64,000 nt of DNA from Sulfitobacter sp. BSw21498. Its GTDB lineage: Bacteria; Pseudomonadota; Alphaproteobacteria; Rhodobacterales; Rhodobacteraceae. Made by a program: the position numbers and the translations under genes. The DNA lies in NCBI RefSeq assembly GCF_006064855.1, contig NZ_CP040753.1, forward strand, positions 2,902,501-2,966,500, in the 5' to 3' direction. The notes beneath the pieces are model-generated. The model searched no databases. It was not told where the DNA came from and saw only the letters and a list, made by a program, of their open reading frames with translations. Below are positions 28,412-40,833 of the stretch, piece by piece (the first letter of the stretch is position 1; the number at the start of each line of letters is the position of its first letter).

Positions 28412-28791
28412 GAAGAATGGGCGATAGAAGAAGTAGCACCGATCCTTATTGATTAGGTCAGCACCCCGAACTTGCGGAAAACGTAAGCCGCAGCGGGCGC
28501 ACCGCAGAACAAAAATGCGCTGAATCTAGTAAAATCTCGGACTTTGCAAATCCAACTTTCTGCACATGGCTGCCGATCGTACAACCCGCAGCAAAGGCCG
28601 GCTCTCCGCGCTTCGTCACCATGGCAACTTCCAGCCCTTACCAGCCGTTCGGAAGGGATCGCACCGCTGCGGCGCAACTTCCCGAAAGCGGGCATAAAAA
28701 ATATGTCTATATAAGACTGACAGAGATTAACCTTTTCGAGGCCACGCTTTGCTCGGTATCGTTATGCATGCGCGAAGGGCACCAGCGTAAC
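28412..28791. other. 380-bp intergenic region, possible remnants only
   Basis: No convincing gene is present. A minus-strand frame (28453-28695) ends with a hydrophobic stretch (SAFLFCGAPAAAYVFRKFG) that could be the tail of a lost membrane protein, but nothing supports expression. The part at 28580-28640 resembles degenerate intergenic stretches elsewhere in the window. Confidence 0.45.
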
Positions 28792-29661
28792 TTAGCCTTC
28801 GCTAAGGTTCCCCAGCCAATCCAAAAAGACGCCCAGACGGCGCAATCCTGATACGCGGGTAAGGTAGAGCGCTGAGATATCCAGTGGGGCGGCGTCAAGT
28901 CGGCCGGGAAACAGCTCCACCAATCGGCCCGCCTCGATGTCATCTGCGATCATGAAATCGGAAAACCGCGCGATGCCCAGACCGCTTAATACCATCTGGC
29001 GAACGGCCTCCCCATTGCCCGCAGTCAGGGCGGGGGGCACCGTCACGGGGGTGGGCAGACCGGTAAAGCGCAGCGTGTTGATATGATCTGGTGCCGCAAA
29101 GCGCACTTGCTCCAGCCGTGCGAGGTCGGTTGGTGTTTTGGGCCAGCCGTTGCGATCGAGATATTCCGGCGTCGCCACTAACTTCCATGACGTGCGCCCC
29201 AAGGGGCGGTGCAACATGTCGCTATCGGGCAGTTGTCCCAGCCGAATGGCAACATCCGCGTGACTGCCGATTAGGTCCACCAGCGCATCCGTCATGTCAA
29301 TCGACAGCTGGATGTCGGGATATCGGGTGCGGAACTCGGCCAGCCGCGGGGCGAGAACATGCAGGACGTAAGGAACCGGTGCGTTTACACGCAGCGGTCC
29401 GGCAGGGGCCTGTCCACTTGTGGCGATCTCTTGCAGGGCTTCGCTACGATCTAAAATCTCGCGCGCCTCAGCCAGAACGGCGGCGCCTTCGGGTGTGATT
29501 TCGATGGACCGCGTGGTCCGGCGCAGCAGCGTGACTTTCAGCTGCTCTTCCAGCCGCGTGACCGACCGGCTGAGTGTTGAGGCAGACACCCCTCTGCGCC
29601 GCGCGGATTCAGCAAAGCCCCCACCATCAACGATCCCGACGAAGGCGGCCAAGTCCCCCAT
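28792..29661 (-). CDS. LysR-family transcriptional regulator
   Basis: The 289-residue protein has the LysR helix-turn-helix at residues 1-60 (LAAFVGIVDGGGFAESARRR, then STLSRSVTRLEEQLKVTLLRR) and a periplasmic-binding-like effector domain of the substrate-domain type seen in the CrgA/DsdC-like subgroup. The ATG at 29659-29661 starts directly before the helix. A stem CTTAGC-CTTC-GCTAAG overlaps the stop. The gene diverges from an MFS transporter 111 bases away, the usual arrangement for a regulator of its neighbour. Confidence 0.9.
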   Translation of the reverse strand: MGDLAAFVGIVDGGGFAESARRRGVSASTLSRSVTRLEEQLKVTLLRRTTRSIEITPEGAAVLAEAREILDRSEALQEIATSGQAPAGPLRVNAPVPYVLHVLAPRLAEFRTRYPDIQLSIDMTDALVDLIGSHADVAIRLGQLPDSDMLHRPLGRTSWKLVATPEYLDRNGWPKTPTDLARLEQVRFAAPDHINTLRFTGLPTPVTVPPALTAGNGEAVRQMVLSGLGIARFSDFMIADDIEAGRLVELFPGRLDAAPLDISALYLTRVSGLRRLGVFLDWLGNLSEG

Positions 29662-29772
29662 GCGCAGAAATTCGTGCAGTTTTTGCAATGATCCATTCCA
29701 AACTTGTCTGTTCTCGCAATAGATAACGACAGGCATATACGGCGTCGACATCAAATTTATTGGAGAAAACCG

Positions 29773-30966
29773 ATGCCACTTGCCCTATGGGCGCCGACCA
29801 TCAGCGCTTTTGCCGTCGGTACGACCGAGTTCGTTATCGTCGGCTTGCTTCCCACCATCGCCGCCGATCTTGGCGTTTCCATTCCTTCCGCTGGCCTGCT
29901 GGTCAGCCTCTATGCGCTTGGCGTGACCATCGGCGCGCCAGTGCTGACCGCCATGGCAGACCGTGTGCCGCGGAAAACGCTGTTGCTGCTCTTGCTGGCG
30001 CTGTTCACGCTCGGCAATGCTTATGCTGCCTTTGCGCCGGATTACGGCAGCCTTGTCGCTGCGCGCTTTATTACTGGCCTCGCCCACGGCGTGTTCTTTG
30101 CTATCGCCTCGACTATCGCCACGGACCTTGTGGAACCTGAAAAGGAAAGCTCGGCTATTGCGCTGGTGTTCCTTGGTTTGACTGTCGCGCTTGTGACGGG
30201 TGTTCCCTTGGGGACGTTCATCGGCCAGAACTTTGGCTGGCAGTCAACTTTCCTTGGCGTTGTCGTGCTTGGCGTTATCGGTTTCATCGCTTCTGCCATT
30301 TTGGTGCCCGCCAATCTGTCCAAGACCGCATCAGCGGGAATCAAAGCCCAACTACAGGTGCTGACTTCGCCGCGCCTTCTGTTGGTCTACCTGATCACGG
30401 CTGTCGGCTATGGCGGCAACTTCATTGCCTTTACCTTCCTTGCACCGATGCTGAACGAAGTCACGGGTCTGTCTGCGGGCGCGGTTAGTCTTGTGCTATT
30501 GCTCTACGGTGCATCTGTTGCCGTAGGAAATATCGCCGGTGGCAAACTGGCTGACCGTATCGGTGCAGTCGCGTCCCTGATGGTGATTTTCTCTGGCCTT
30601 GCGATATCACTGGTCGCACTTGGTGCCTTCCTTACACACCCGATTGCAGCCATCGCGGTTGCGGCCTTCTGGGGCGGCTTTGCCTTCGCCAACGTGCCGC
30701 CGCTGCAATCGTATGTCGTGCAAATTGCGCGCGAAGTATCCCCGGGTGCGGTCGATGTGGCATCCGGTCTGAACATCGGTGCGTTCAACCTTGGCATCGC
30801 CGGGGGTGCATGGGCCGGGGGGCTTGTTGTGGAAGGCATAGGCCTTGCCGCTGCGCCCTACATCGCCGCTGGTGTGGTGGTTGTCGGGATTGTTCTGGTG
30901 CGCCTATCCGGGCCCTCCCGATCAGGCCGCACGCCGACTGTCGATGTGGCGTCAGGCGCGCAATGA
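29773..30966 (+). CDS. MFS transporter, DHA1 (AraJ/YdhP-like) family
   Basis: The 397-residue membrane protein has twelve predicted helices and the start FAVGTTEFVIVGLLPTIAADL typical of sugar-efflux and drug-efflux DHA1 transporters (AraJ, YdhP, NepI). The loop 2-3 motif is MADRVPRKTLL. The ATG at 29773 begins the first helix. Substrate cannot be deduced. It is divergent from the LysR gene, which probably regulates it. Confidence 0.9.
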   Translation: MPLALWAPTISAFAVGTTEFVIVGLLPTIAADLGVSIPSAGLLVSLYALGVTIGAPVLTAMADRVPRKTLLLLLLALFTLGNAYAAFAPDYGSLVAARFITGLAHGVFFAIASTIATDLVEPEKESSAIALVFLGLTVALVTGVPLGTFIGQNFGWQSTFLGVVVLGVIGFIASAILVPANLSKTASAGIKAQLQVLTSPRLLLVYLITAVGYGGNFIAFTFLAPMLNEVTGLSAGAVSLVLLLYGASVAVGNIAGGKLADRIGAVASLMVIFSGLAISLVALGAFLTHPIAAIAVAAFWGGFAFANVPPLQSYVVQIAREVSPGAVDVASGLNIGAFNLGIAGGAWAGGLVVEGIGLAAAPYIAAGVVVVGIVLVRLSGPSRSGRTPTVDVASGAQ

Positions 30967-30989
30967 TGCAGGCCTGCCATCCGCGCCAA

Positions 30990-31229
30990 TCCTGACCGCC
31001 ATGTAGCGGGGTCTTGCCCCTGATCCCGATGCGCTGTTCCGGCCCATCCAGTTCAGGGGCCGTATCGGTCGCAATGCTCTAACGACACAGGTTCGTTCCC
31101 TGCAGGCTGCAGGGTTCGCCCACATCGCCTTGAACCTGCGCCAATCACAGCGTGGAATCGAGGACGTTCTGGCCGCGCCCCTTTCCGGAGGATTTCGGCA
31201 TATCGATACGGCGCGGGCCAATGAACCCT
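30990..31229 (+). pseudogene. possible fragment of a luciferase-like monooxygenase
   Basis: A reading frame without start includes QAAGFAHIALNLRQSQRGIEDVLA (about 31110-31180), which resembles the C-terminal end of bacterial luciferase-like flavin monooxygenases (pattern G-x-H-x-A-L-N-L-R-x-S-x-R). The rest of the enzyme is absent and the frame runs into the gyrB 3' end. The identification is by memory of the motif only and could be chance. Confidence 0.3.
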
Positions 31230-33722
<2,493 letters not shown>

Positions 33723-34343
33723 TTAGATGAAGGGAATGAGCAAACCTACGCAGATCAATAGCGTGCCGGCCACAATGTTGATGCGTTTCAGCGTGGCAGG
33801 GTTGGTCATCAGGCCGCGCAATTTGCCCACCAAAGCGGCGACAGAGAGATTGCCAAGCAGCGGAATTACGACCGAGACCGCGATGATCGCACCCACATCA
33901 ACTGCGGTAACGCTGCGCAGATCAAAGAAGCCCGGCAGCACGCCGATGTAGAACAATACCGCTTTTGGATTGCCCAGAATGGCAAGCAGACCGGCCCCGA
34001 AACCAGCCCAGGCACCTGGCCGCGTGAGACGGCTGTCGCGGTCGATTTTAGCGTCGGCATGGCGGATCAGCAGGGAGCCCATGATCAGGAACACACCGCA
34101 TGCAATCCAGCGCATGCCCAACATGAACATATCAAAGACCGACAGAATCCAGCTGATGCCAAGCACCGCCACCAGTGGCCACAGCATATCACCGATTGCG
34201 ACACCAACGGCGAGCGGCCAAGCGGATGCAAATCCGCCCGACAATGCCCGCGCCATGATCGCCAACCACACCGGACCGGGTGTCAGAAACAGGATGAGCA
34301 GCGCACCGCAATACAGCAGCAGGTCGGGCAGGGCGATGGTCAT
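33723..34343 (-). CDS. LysE-family translocator
   Basis: The 206-residue membrane protein has about six hydrophobic helices and the LysE/RhtB signature near its N-terminus (LFLTPGPVWLAIMARALSGG). The family exports amino acids or small amines. The substrate is not evident. Its start overlaps the recF stop by four bases (ATGA), so it is translationally coupled to a DNA-repair gene, an unrelated function, and it lies between recF and gyrB. Confidence 0.88.
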   Translation of the reverse strand: MTIALPDLLLYCGALLILFLTPGPVWLAIMARALSGGFASAWPLAVGVAIGDMLWPLVAVLGISWILSVFDMFMLGMRWIACGVFLIMGSLLIRHADAKIDRDSRLTRPGAWAGFGAGLLAILGNPKAVLFYIGVLPGFFDLRSVTAVDVGAIIAVSVVIPLLGNLSVAALVGKLRGLMTNPATLKRINIVAGTLLICVGLLIPFI

Positions 34344-35437
34344 GGGAGCATTCTTGCGGTCGACAATCCGTCGGCGTCTGTCACCTCAAGCCGTTGCGCG
34401 CGCGGGCCGAGCGTGTCGAACAGCTCTTCCCCGGTGCCGGTCATCCAGGCCTGCGCGCCAAGTGCGCTTAGTTCTTCATACAGCGCGGCGCGGCGGCTTT
34501 CATCCAGATGTGCCGCGACCTCGTCGAGCAGCAACAAAGGGGGCGCGCCAAAATCAGCGGCCAAAGCGCGGGCGTTGGCAAGGATCAGCGATACCAGCAG
34601 CGCCTTCTGCTCTCCGGTTGAACAATCGCGCGCGGGGACATCTTTAGCGGCATAGACGCCTTCAAGGTCGGCACGATGCGGGCCGATCAATGTCCGCCCA
34701 GCCGAAAGATCGCGCATGCGGCTATCGGCAAGCGCCTGACGCAGCCCGTCGGCGGTTTTGGGCATGTCGCAGATCAGATTAAGTGTGGCGGTCGGAAAGG
34801 CGGTTTCGGCCTGCGCCTGCGCTTCGGTGATCGCTTGAAGGGCAGCAACACGGTTGGCGTGGATCGCGCTTCCGGCTTCGGCCATCTGCTGTTCCAGCGC
34901 GACATACCACGACGGTTCGCGCACCATATCTTTGAGCAGGCGGTTGCGTTCCCGCATGGCCTTCTCGTAGGCCAGCGACTGATCTGCATGGTCAGGCAGA
35001 AAGCTGAGGGTCATACGGTCCAGAAAGCGGCGGCGCCCTTCGGCCCCTTCGATCCACAGACGGTCCATCGACGGGATCAACCACAGCACCCGCGCGATGC
35101 GCCCTAAACCGTTCTGCGCTACGGCTTTGCCGTCAATGCGCAGCTGTCGCGCCGCGCCTGCTTCTGACCAGACCTCGATCTCGTGAACCTGTCCTAAGCT
35201 GTGAAGATGTGCGGTGATTTTCCAGCCAAGCGCCTCTGGCCGGCGTGTCATATCCGACGCGCTCGACCGCCGCAGGCCACGTCCGGGCGACAGCAAAGAT
35301 ACCGCTTCGAGGATATTGGTTTTGCCCGCGCCATTCGGACCAAAGATCGATACCGGTCGCGCATCGCTGTCGATCACCGCCCGTTTATGCGAACGGAAAT
35401 GCGACAGCGTCAGCTGGGATAAAAATAGGCCGCTCAT
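34340..35437 (-). CDS. recF: DNA replication and repair protein RecF
   Basis: The 365-residue SMC-like ATPase has Walker A GPNGAGKTN near residue 33, the signature region STGEQKALLVSLILANARAL and Walker B PLLLLDEVAAHLD. It helps load RecA at gaps. It is part of the dnaA-dnaN-recF-gyrB block and is translationally coupled to the LysE-type gene downstream. Confidence 0.95.
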   Translation of the reverse strand: MSGLFLSQLTLSHFRSHKRAVIDSDARPVSIFGPNGAGKTNILEAVSLLSPGRGLRRSSASDMTRRPEALGWKITAHLHSLGQVHEIEVWSEAGAARQLRIDGKAVAQNGLGRIARVLWLIPSMDRLWIEGAEGRRRFLDRMTLSFLPDHADQSLAYEKAMRERNRLLKDMVREPSWYVALEQQMAEAGSAIHANRVAALQAITEAQAQAETAFPTATLNLICDMPKTADGLRQALADSRMRDLSAGRTLIGPHRADLEGVYAAKDVPARDCSTGEQKALLVSLILANARALAADFGAPPLLLLDEVAAHLDESRRAALYEELSALGAQAWMTGTGEELFDTLGPRAQRLEVTDADGLSTARMLP

Positions 35438-35483
35438 ACGGGTGGTATGAATGCGTTAAGATATTCGGCGTAAGCTGGCAGCG

Positions 35484-36602
35484 TCACACACGCATCGGCA
35501 TAACGACATACACGGCAGACATATCATTGCCCTCGCGCATCAGCGTCGGATCACCGGAGGAGTTGAACAGGAATACCGCATTTTCACGATCTACCTGGCT
35601 TGCAATCTCAAGCAGGTATTTCGCGTTGAACCCGATCTCGAGCCGTTCGTCCGCATAGGCGACGACCAACTCTTCTTCGGCTGCACCGCTGTCAGGTGCA
35701 TTGACCGACAACACCAGACGGTCTTCGTCCAGTTGCAGTTTGACGGCACGCGACCGTTCAGAGCTTACGGTCGCAACACGGTCAACGGCGCGGGCAAAAT
35801 CGCTGGCGTCGACTTCCATTTTACGTGTGTTGCCCTGCGGAATCACGCGCGTGTAGTCGGGGAACGTCCCGTCGATAACTTTCGAAGTCAGCGTGATATG
35901 CGGCGTGGCAAAGCGGATCTTTGTCTCGGACACGGAAACGGCGATTTCCATATCATCGTCATCCAGAAGCTTGCGCAATTCACCCACGGTTTTGCGGGGG
36001 ACGATCACGCCGGGCATTTCAGCGGCACCGTCCGGCATGGGCGCGTCGATGCGGGCCAGGCGGTGGCCATCGGTCGCAACGCAGCGCAGAACCTTGCTGC
36101 CGTCGCTGTCCGAAATATGCATGTAGACGCCGTTCAGGTAATACCGCGTTTCTTCGGTCGAGATGGCGAATTTGGATTTGTCGAACAGCCGGCGCAGCAC
36201 GGGGGCAGGGGCCTTGAAGTTCGACTGATATTCAGAGGTGGCCATCACGGGGAAATCTTCGCGTGGCAGCGTCGCCAGTGAGAAATTGGACCGGCCTGCT
36301 TCAACAGTCAGACGCCCCGCGGCGTTGTCTGCGGTCAGACTGATCAACGCACCGTCGGGCAGCTTGCGCACGATTTCATGCAGCGTGGTTGCCGATACGG
36401 TGGTCGCACCGGCGCGTTCCACCTGAGCGGGGGCCTTATCGACAACCTCGATATCCAGATCGGTCGCGCGGAACGACGCGTCGGAGCCTTCGGCCTCGAT
36501 CAGCACGTTGGCGAGAATTGGGATGGTGTTGCGGCGCTCAACCACTGATTGGGCCTGTGATACGGCCTTAAGCAGCGCGGCGCGTTCGATGCTGAATTTC
36601 AT
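35484..36602 (-). CDS. dnaN: DNA polymerase III beta subunit (sliding clamp)
   Basis: The 372-residue protein shows the three clamp domains, starting MKFSIERAALLKAVSQAQSV and ending with the peptide-binding C-terminus TYVVMPMRV-like segment (SAVYVVMPMRV). It encircles DNA and tethers polymerase. Length and ends match the family. It lies 136 bases after dnaA on the same strand. Confidence 0.97.
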   Translation of the reverse strand: MKFSIERAALLKAVSQAQSVVERRNTIPILANVLIEAEGSDASFRATDLDIEVVDKAPAQVERAGATTVSATTLHEIVRKLPDGALISLTADNAAGRLTVEAGRSNFSLATLPREDFPVMATSEYQSNFKAPAPVLRRLFDKSKFAISTEETRYYLNGVYMHISDSDGSKVLRCVATDGHRLARIDAPMPDGAAEMPGVIVPRKTVGELRKLLDDDDMEIAVSVSETKIRFATPHITLTSKVIDGTFPDYTRVIPQGNTRKMEVDASDFARAVDRVATVSSERSRAVKLQLDEDRLVLSVNAPDSGAAEEELVVAYADERLEIGFNAKYLLEIASQVDRENAVFLFNSSGDPTLMREGNDMSAVYVVMPMRV

Positions 36603-36689
36603 ATGCCATCTCCATTCCGGCAGTCCGGGAGGGCAAACTACCCGATACCAATGTATTCACAAGAGTTTTGTTGACTTTTCAGCACGAAA

Positions 36690-36711
36690 CGAAGGCCCGT
36701 CAAGGCCTTCG
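36690..36711 (-). terminator. weak hairpin between dnaA and dnaN
   Basis: CGAAGGCC and GGCCTTCG form a perfect 8-bp stem with a short loop. On the minus strand only TTTCGT follows, a poor T-run, so it may be a partial terminator or a processing stem between dnaA and dnaN. Confidence 0.4.
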
Positions 36712-36737
36712 CGTGTGTTCTGAGCAAGCTGGTGCTT

Positions 36738-38096
36738 TTAAGCCTCGAGAGAGCGGCGCAGCAGTTCCAGATCTTCGGCGATCTGACCGTCGTTCTGTTT
36801 CAGCTCTTCGATGCGTTTGACGCCGTGCATAACCGTGGTGTGATCGCGCCCGCCAAAGCGACGCCCGATTTCAGGCAGCGACCGGCTGGTCATTTTCTTG
36901 CACAGATACATGGCGACCTGACGCGGGCGCGCGTAGCTGCGCAGACGCTTGGGGCCGACCATATCGCTGAGGCGGATGTTGTAATGTTCGGACACTTTGC
37001 GCTGGATTTCTTCAACGCTGACTTTGCGCTCGGACGCGCGGAGCACGTCGGCAAGGCAATCCTGCGTCAAGTCCATGTTGATCTCGCGGCCCACCAGTGA
37101 CGCAAAGGCGAAGAGGCGGGTCAGCGCGCCTTCAAGCACACGGACGTTGGTGGTGATCCGGTGTGCCAGAAATTCCAGCACGCCTGCCTCGACTTCGAGA
37201 CCGGGGTAGTTCTTGCGCTGTGCATCGACCTTGTTTTGCAGAATGCCAAGACGCAGTTCATAGTCGGTGGGGTGCAGATCTACGACCAGACCACACTGCA
37301 GACGCGATTTCACGCGGTCTTCCAGATCCTTGATCTCGCCCGGGGCGCGGTCTGCCGAAATAATGATCTGCTTGTTCTGGTCCACGAGCGCGTTGAACGT
37401 GTGAAAGAACTCTTCCTGCGTGCTGTCCTTGCCGGCGATGAACTGGACATCGTCCACCATCAGCACGTCGACAGAGCGGAAGATTTCCTTGAAGTCCATC
37501 ATCTTGCGATCGCGCAATGCCTGAACAAAACGGTACATAAACTGTTCGGCAGAGAGATACAGCACGTTCAGCTCGGGTTTGCGGATCTGAAGCTCTTGCG
37601 CGATGGCGTGCATCAGGTGCGTTTTACCCAGACCGACGCCACCATACAGGAACAGCGGGTTGAACGTGACGGGGCCCCCTTCGGCAACGCGACGCGCGGC
37701 GGCGTGGGCCAGCTCGTTGGGTTTGCCGACAACAAAGTTGTCAAAGCTAAAGCGCGCATCAAGCGGGGCAGTGTTGATTTGGCTGTTCGCAGGATGAACC
37801 GCGGCGGCGGGCTTGGGGCGGGCAGTCACAGGATCGACGGCGGTGGGCTTGTCCTGTGGGGCCACAGCAAATTTCAGGCGGCTGATGCTGATGTCTTCGG
37901 ATTGCATTTCATGCAGCAGCAGATCGGCAAAGTTCTGGCTGACATAGTTGCCAAAGAAGTTGGTCGGCACGAACAACGTGCAGATGCCGTCATCGATCGG
38001 GCCAACGGTCAGCGGGTCTATCCAGGTCGTAAAGTTGTTCTGCCCGACCGTCTTTAAAAGCCGGCCCCGAATTGTCGTCCACTCTGCCTGCATCAT
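36738..38096 (-). CDS. dnaA: chromosomal replication initiator DnaA
   Basis: The 452-residue initiator has domain I (RLLKTVGQNNFTTWIDPL), a short linker, and the AAA+ domain with Walker A LYGGVGLGKTHL and Walker B VLMVDDVQFIAGKD. Domain IV ends with the DnaA box-binding signature EIGRRFGGRDHTTVMHGV. The start was placed at the first of two adjacent ATGs (38096, 38093) because the sequence before has no DnaA character. The block dnaA-dnaN-recF-gyrB points to the ancestral replication region, though I see no oriC (see rejected items). Confidence 0.97.
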   Translation of the reverse strand: MMQAEWTTIRGRLLKTVGQNNFTTWIDPLTVGPIDDGICTLFVPTNFFGNYVSQNFADLLLHEMQSEDISISRLKFAVAPQDKPTAVDPVTARPKPAAAVHPANSQINTAPLDARFSFDNFVVGKPNELAHAAARRVAEGGPVTFNPLFLYGGVGLGKTHLMHAIAQELQIRKPELNVLYLSAEQFMYRFVQALRDRKMMDFKEIFRSVDVLMVDDVQFIAGKDSTQEEFFHTFNALVDQNKQIIISADRAPGEIKDLEDRVKSRLQCGLVVDLHPTDYELRLGILQNKVDAQRKNYPGLEVEAGVLEFLAHRITTNVRVLEGALTRLFAFASLVGREINMDLTQDCLADVLRASERKVSVEEIQRKVSEHYNIRLSDMVGPKRLRSYARPRQVAMYLCKKMTSRSLPEIGRRFGGRDHTTVMHGVKRIEELKQNDGQIAEDLELLRRSLEA

Positions 38097-38555
38097 GCGC
38101 CCTGCCGTCCCATTCTTTGATCGTCCCAGCTCATGCGGAAACGCTTTTTTGCCGTACCAAAAGACAATAGACCGCTCACCCGGTCCCACACAGAAAACCG
38201 GCCTGTCGTCCTTCGGACATTTTTACATAGGGCGCGTCTGACGCGTGCGTTGGCGATGAAAATCGCCCAACGTCGCTGCCGAACACACCGTTCGTCGTAT
38301 ACAAAAGACAGGGCAAATGTGCTGGCAGCAGCATCTGCAGACGTCAGGTGGCCTCTAGCAAGGCCATCCAAATTTCCCCGACGGATGTTCGATATCCTAG
38401 CAAATATCTCGAACCGTTCGGGCCTGTCCCCCCAAGCGAAGTGAATCGCGTTTGATACTGTTAGCAATCTCGGTTGGACTGTTACAACACATCTTCAAAC
38501 TTGACTCAGAGATTGGTGCAAAAGAATCTCATTCCCGTGATCCGAGTGCGACACC
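38097..38555. other. 459-bp region upstream of dnaA
   Basis: This gap between dnaA and the rpsT terminator must hold the dnaA promoter. I found no consensus TTATCCACA boxes on either strand, no AT-rich repeats and no supported small gene. Confidence 0.5.
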
Positions 38556-38594
38556 AAAAAAAAGGCACCGTAAAAACGGTGCCTTTCGGATTTT
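38556..38594 (-). terminator. Rho-independent terminator of rpsT
   Basis: AAAGGCACCGT and ACGGTGCCTTT form an 11-bp perfect stem with a 4-base loop. On the minus strand it is followed by a run of T, and it lies 26 bases beyond the rpsT stop. Confidence 0.92.
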
Positions 38595-38619
38595 AATGTT
38601 GACGTGGTGTCAGTCGGGC

Positions 38620-38883
38620 TTAGCCCAGTGCTTTGACCCGCGACGCCAGGCGCGACACTTTGCGCGACGCTGTGTTCTTGTGGAAAACGCCTTTGGTCAC
38701 ACCGCGCATCAGCTCAGGCTGAGCAGCGCGCAGGGCGGCTGTTGCGGCTTCTTTGTCACCGGATTCAATGGCTTCTTCTACTTTACGCAGAAAGGTACGG
38801 ATGCGCGAACGACGTGCTTTGTTGATTTGAAAACGTGCTTCGTTCTGACGGGCGCGCTTTTTTGCCTGAGGTGTATTTGCCAT
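38620..38883 (-). CDS. rpsT: 30S ribosomal protein S20
   Basis: The 87-residue basic protein begins [19 protein letters not shown] and ends [16 protein letters not shown], the normal S20 sequence and length. It binds 16S rRNA early in 30S assembly. It has its own strong terminator and lies upstream of dnaA on the same strand, a pairing frequent in alphaproteobacteria. Confidence 0.97.
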   Translation of the reverse strand: MANTPQAKKRARQNEARFQINKARRSRIRTFLRKVEEAIESGDKEAATAALRAAQPELMRGVTKGVFHKNTASRKVSRLASRVKALG

Positions 38884-39051
38884 GAGGATCAGCCTTAATC
38901 TTGGGTATGTTCAAATTGCGAATACGCGACACAAACCCAAGGACCGGAACCAATATCCGATAAGGTGATTCTAGCCAGAGCGGGCTGCACGCGCATGTAT
39001 TGGGGTTGCCTATAGTCCACCCCGACGCGCAATGCAAACCCGCAAAGCTAT

Positions 39052-39828
39052 TTACTTGTCGCGGAACTGTGCTTCGCGCTTTTCTAGGAAGGCGGACATG
39101 CCTTCTTTTTGATCTTCCGTTGCAAACAGCGAATGGAAAACGCGGCGTTCAAACAGCAGACCTTCGCGTAGCGGCACTTCGAAGGACCTGTTTACCGCCT
39201 CTTTGACCACCATGGTCGAGATCATGGATTTCTCGGCGATCTTTGCCGCGGCTGCCATCGTTTCTTCCATCAGCTTTTTGACCGGAACCACACGTGACAC
39301 AAGGCCCGCGCGTTCTGCTTCGGCTGCATCCATAAAGCGGCCCGTCAGGTTCATATCCATTGCTTTGGATTTGCCGATCGCACGGGTCAGACGCTGGGTG
39401 CCACCAATGCCGGCGACAACGCCCAGATTGATCTCGGGCTGGCCGAACTTGGCGCTTTCCGAACAGATGATAAAGTCACACATCATCGCCAGTTCGCAAC
39501 CGCCGCCAAGGGCATAGCCCGACACGGCAGCGATGATGGGTTTGCGCACACGCATGATCTGGTCGGTCTCTGGGGTGAAAAGATCACCGGCAAAGACGTC
39601 GACAAAGCTTTTGTCGCGCATCATGGCAATATCGGCACCGGCGGCAAAGGCCTTCTCCGAGCCGGTGATCACGATGCAGCGGACTTTTTCGTTTTCCTGA
39701 GCCGATTTCAATGCATCGGCCAGCTCTGTCATCAGCTGGTCATTCAATGCGTTCATTGCGTCAGGACGGTTCAGCGTGACAAGCGCGATGTGGTTGTCGA
39801 CGTCGACCGTGATCGTTTCATAAGCCAT
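39052..39828 (-). CDS. enoyl-CoA hydratase
   Basis: The 258-residue crotonase-fold protein has the oxyanion-hole segment [11 protein letters not shown] and [15 protein letters not shown], and catalytic Glu residues in GGGCELAM and GQPEINLG. The sequence follows short-chain enoyl-CoA hydratases, which add water to trans-2-enoyl-CoA in beta-oxidation. The second methionine (39828, MAYETITVD) was chosen as start. No beta-oxidation partner is adjacent. Confidence 0.93.
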   Translation of the reverse strand: MAYETITVDVDNHIALVTLNRPDAMNALNDQLMTELADALKSAQENEKVRCIVITGSEKAFAAGADIAMMRDKSFVDVFAGDLFTPETDQIMRVRKPIIAAVSGYALGGGCELAMMCDFIICSESAKFGQPEINLGVVAGIGGTQRLTRAIGKSKAMDMNLTGRFMDAAEAERAGLVSRVVPVKKLMEETMAAAAKIAEKSMISTMVVKEAVNRSFEVPLREGLLFERRVFHSLFATEDQKEGMSAFLEKREAQFRDK

Positions 39829-39893
39829 CAAAGAATGCTCTCGTTTGTTACGCTTTGAAAGATGTGCATACCACGGGGACGGGGTGTTTCAAG

Positions 39894-40745
39894 TTATCTT
39901 TGGCATTGCGGGCAGTAGAAGGAAGAGCGCCCGGACTGCACGATGCGGGCAATCTGATGGGCGCAGCCTTGGGTGCGGCAGGGCTGCGCCTCGCGCCCGT
40001 ACACGTCAAAGCTGTGCTGGAAATAGCCCAACTCTCCGTCAGCGCGTTTGAAATCGCGTAAGGTCGATCCACCTGCGGTGATCGCTGCGTTCAGGACGTC
40101 GCGGATGATCGGGACCAGCCCGCCAACACGGGCCGCTGATATGCGCCCCGCCTTGCGCGCCGGGTGGATGCCCGCGCGGTAAAGTGTTTCGCAGACATAG
40201 ATATTCCCCAGCCCCGCCACGATCCGCTGGTCCAGCAGAGCGGTCTTGATCGGGGTGTTCTTGCCTTTCAGCGCGCCAATCAGGTGCGCCTCGTGGAAAT
40301 CATTGCCAAGCGGCTCTGGCCCGATGGCCGACAGCAGCTTATGGCTGTCGGCACTGGCCGTATCCAAAAGATCCATCGCGCCAAAGCGGCGCGGATCGTT
40401 GAATGTTACCCGCGCACCGTTGCCCATATGAAACACAACGTGATCATGTTTTTCGGGGGCGGGGTGGTCATGCACGAATTGCCCCAACGGATCGCCCGAG
40501 ATCAGCATCCGGCCGGACATTCCCAGATGCACCAGCAGCGATTCTCCCGAGGATAGATCCGCCAGAATGTATTTTGACCGCCTGCGCAGCTGGGTCACCC
40601 GTTGTCCTGTCAGCCTTGCGGCCATATCTGGGGGGAAAGGCCAGCGCAAATCGGGGCGGTTCACCTCGGCGCGGGCAATCACCTGACCCTCCATCACGGG
40701 GGACAAACCGCGACGTACTGTTTCGACCTCTGGCAACTCAGGCAT
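39894..40745 (-). CDS. mutM: formamidopyrimidine-DNA glycosylase
   Basis: The 283-residue repair enzyme starts [13 protein letters not shown] after the removed Met, giving catalytic Pro1 and Glu2. It ends with the Cys4 zinc finger (CRTQGC and YCPQCQR). It removes 8-oxoguanine and nicks abasic sites. The start at 40745 is fixed by the catalytic proline. It is divergent from ubiE with 88 bases between. Confidence 0.96.
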   Translation of the reverse strand: MPELPEVETVRRGLSPVMEGQVIARAEVNRPDLRWPFPPDMAARLTGQRVTQLRRRSKYILADLSSGESLLVHLGMSGRMLISGDPLGQFVHDHPAPEKHDHVVFHMGNGARVTFNDPRRFGAMDLLDTASADSHKLLSAIGPEPLGNDFHEAHLIGALKGKNTPIKTALLDQRIVAGLGNIYVCETLYRAGIHPARKAGRISAARVGGLVPIIRDVLNAAITAGGSTLRDFKRADGELGYFQHSFDVYGREAQPCRTQGCAHQIARIVQSGRSSFYCPQCQR

Positions 40746-40833
40746 GGTTGTTTCCCTTCTGACAAAAGGGCGCATTGTACCTGACCCCTCGCGCCCTATA
40801 ACAAAGGTGCAGATCAAAGGACTACAAGACCCC

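Noticed and set aside
38097..38620. Chromosomal origin upstream of dnaA
   Set aside because: No TTATCCACA-like boxes, AT-rich unwinding repeats or other origin features could be found. A GC-skew calculation over the whole chromosome would decide.
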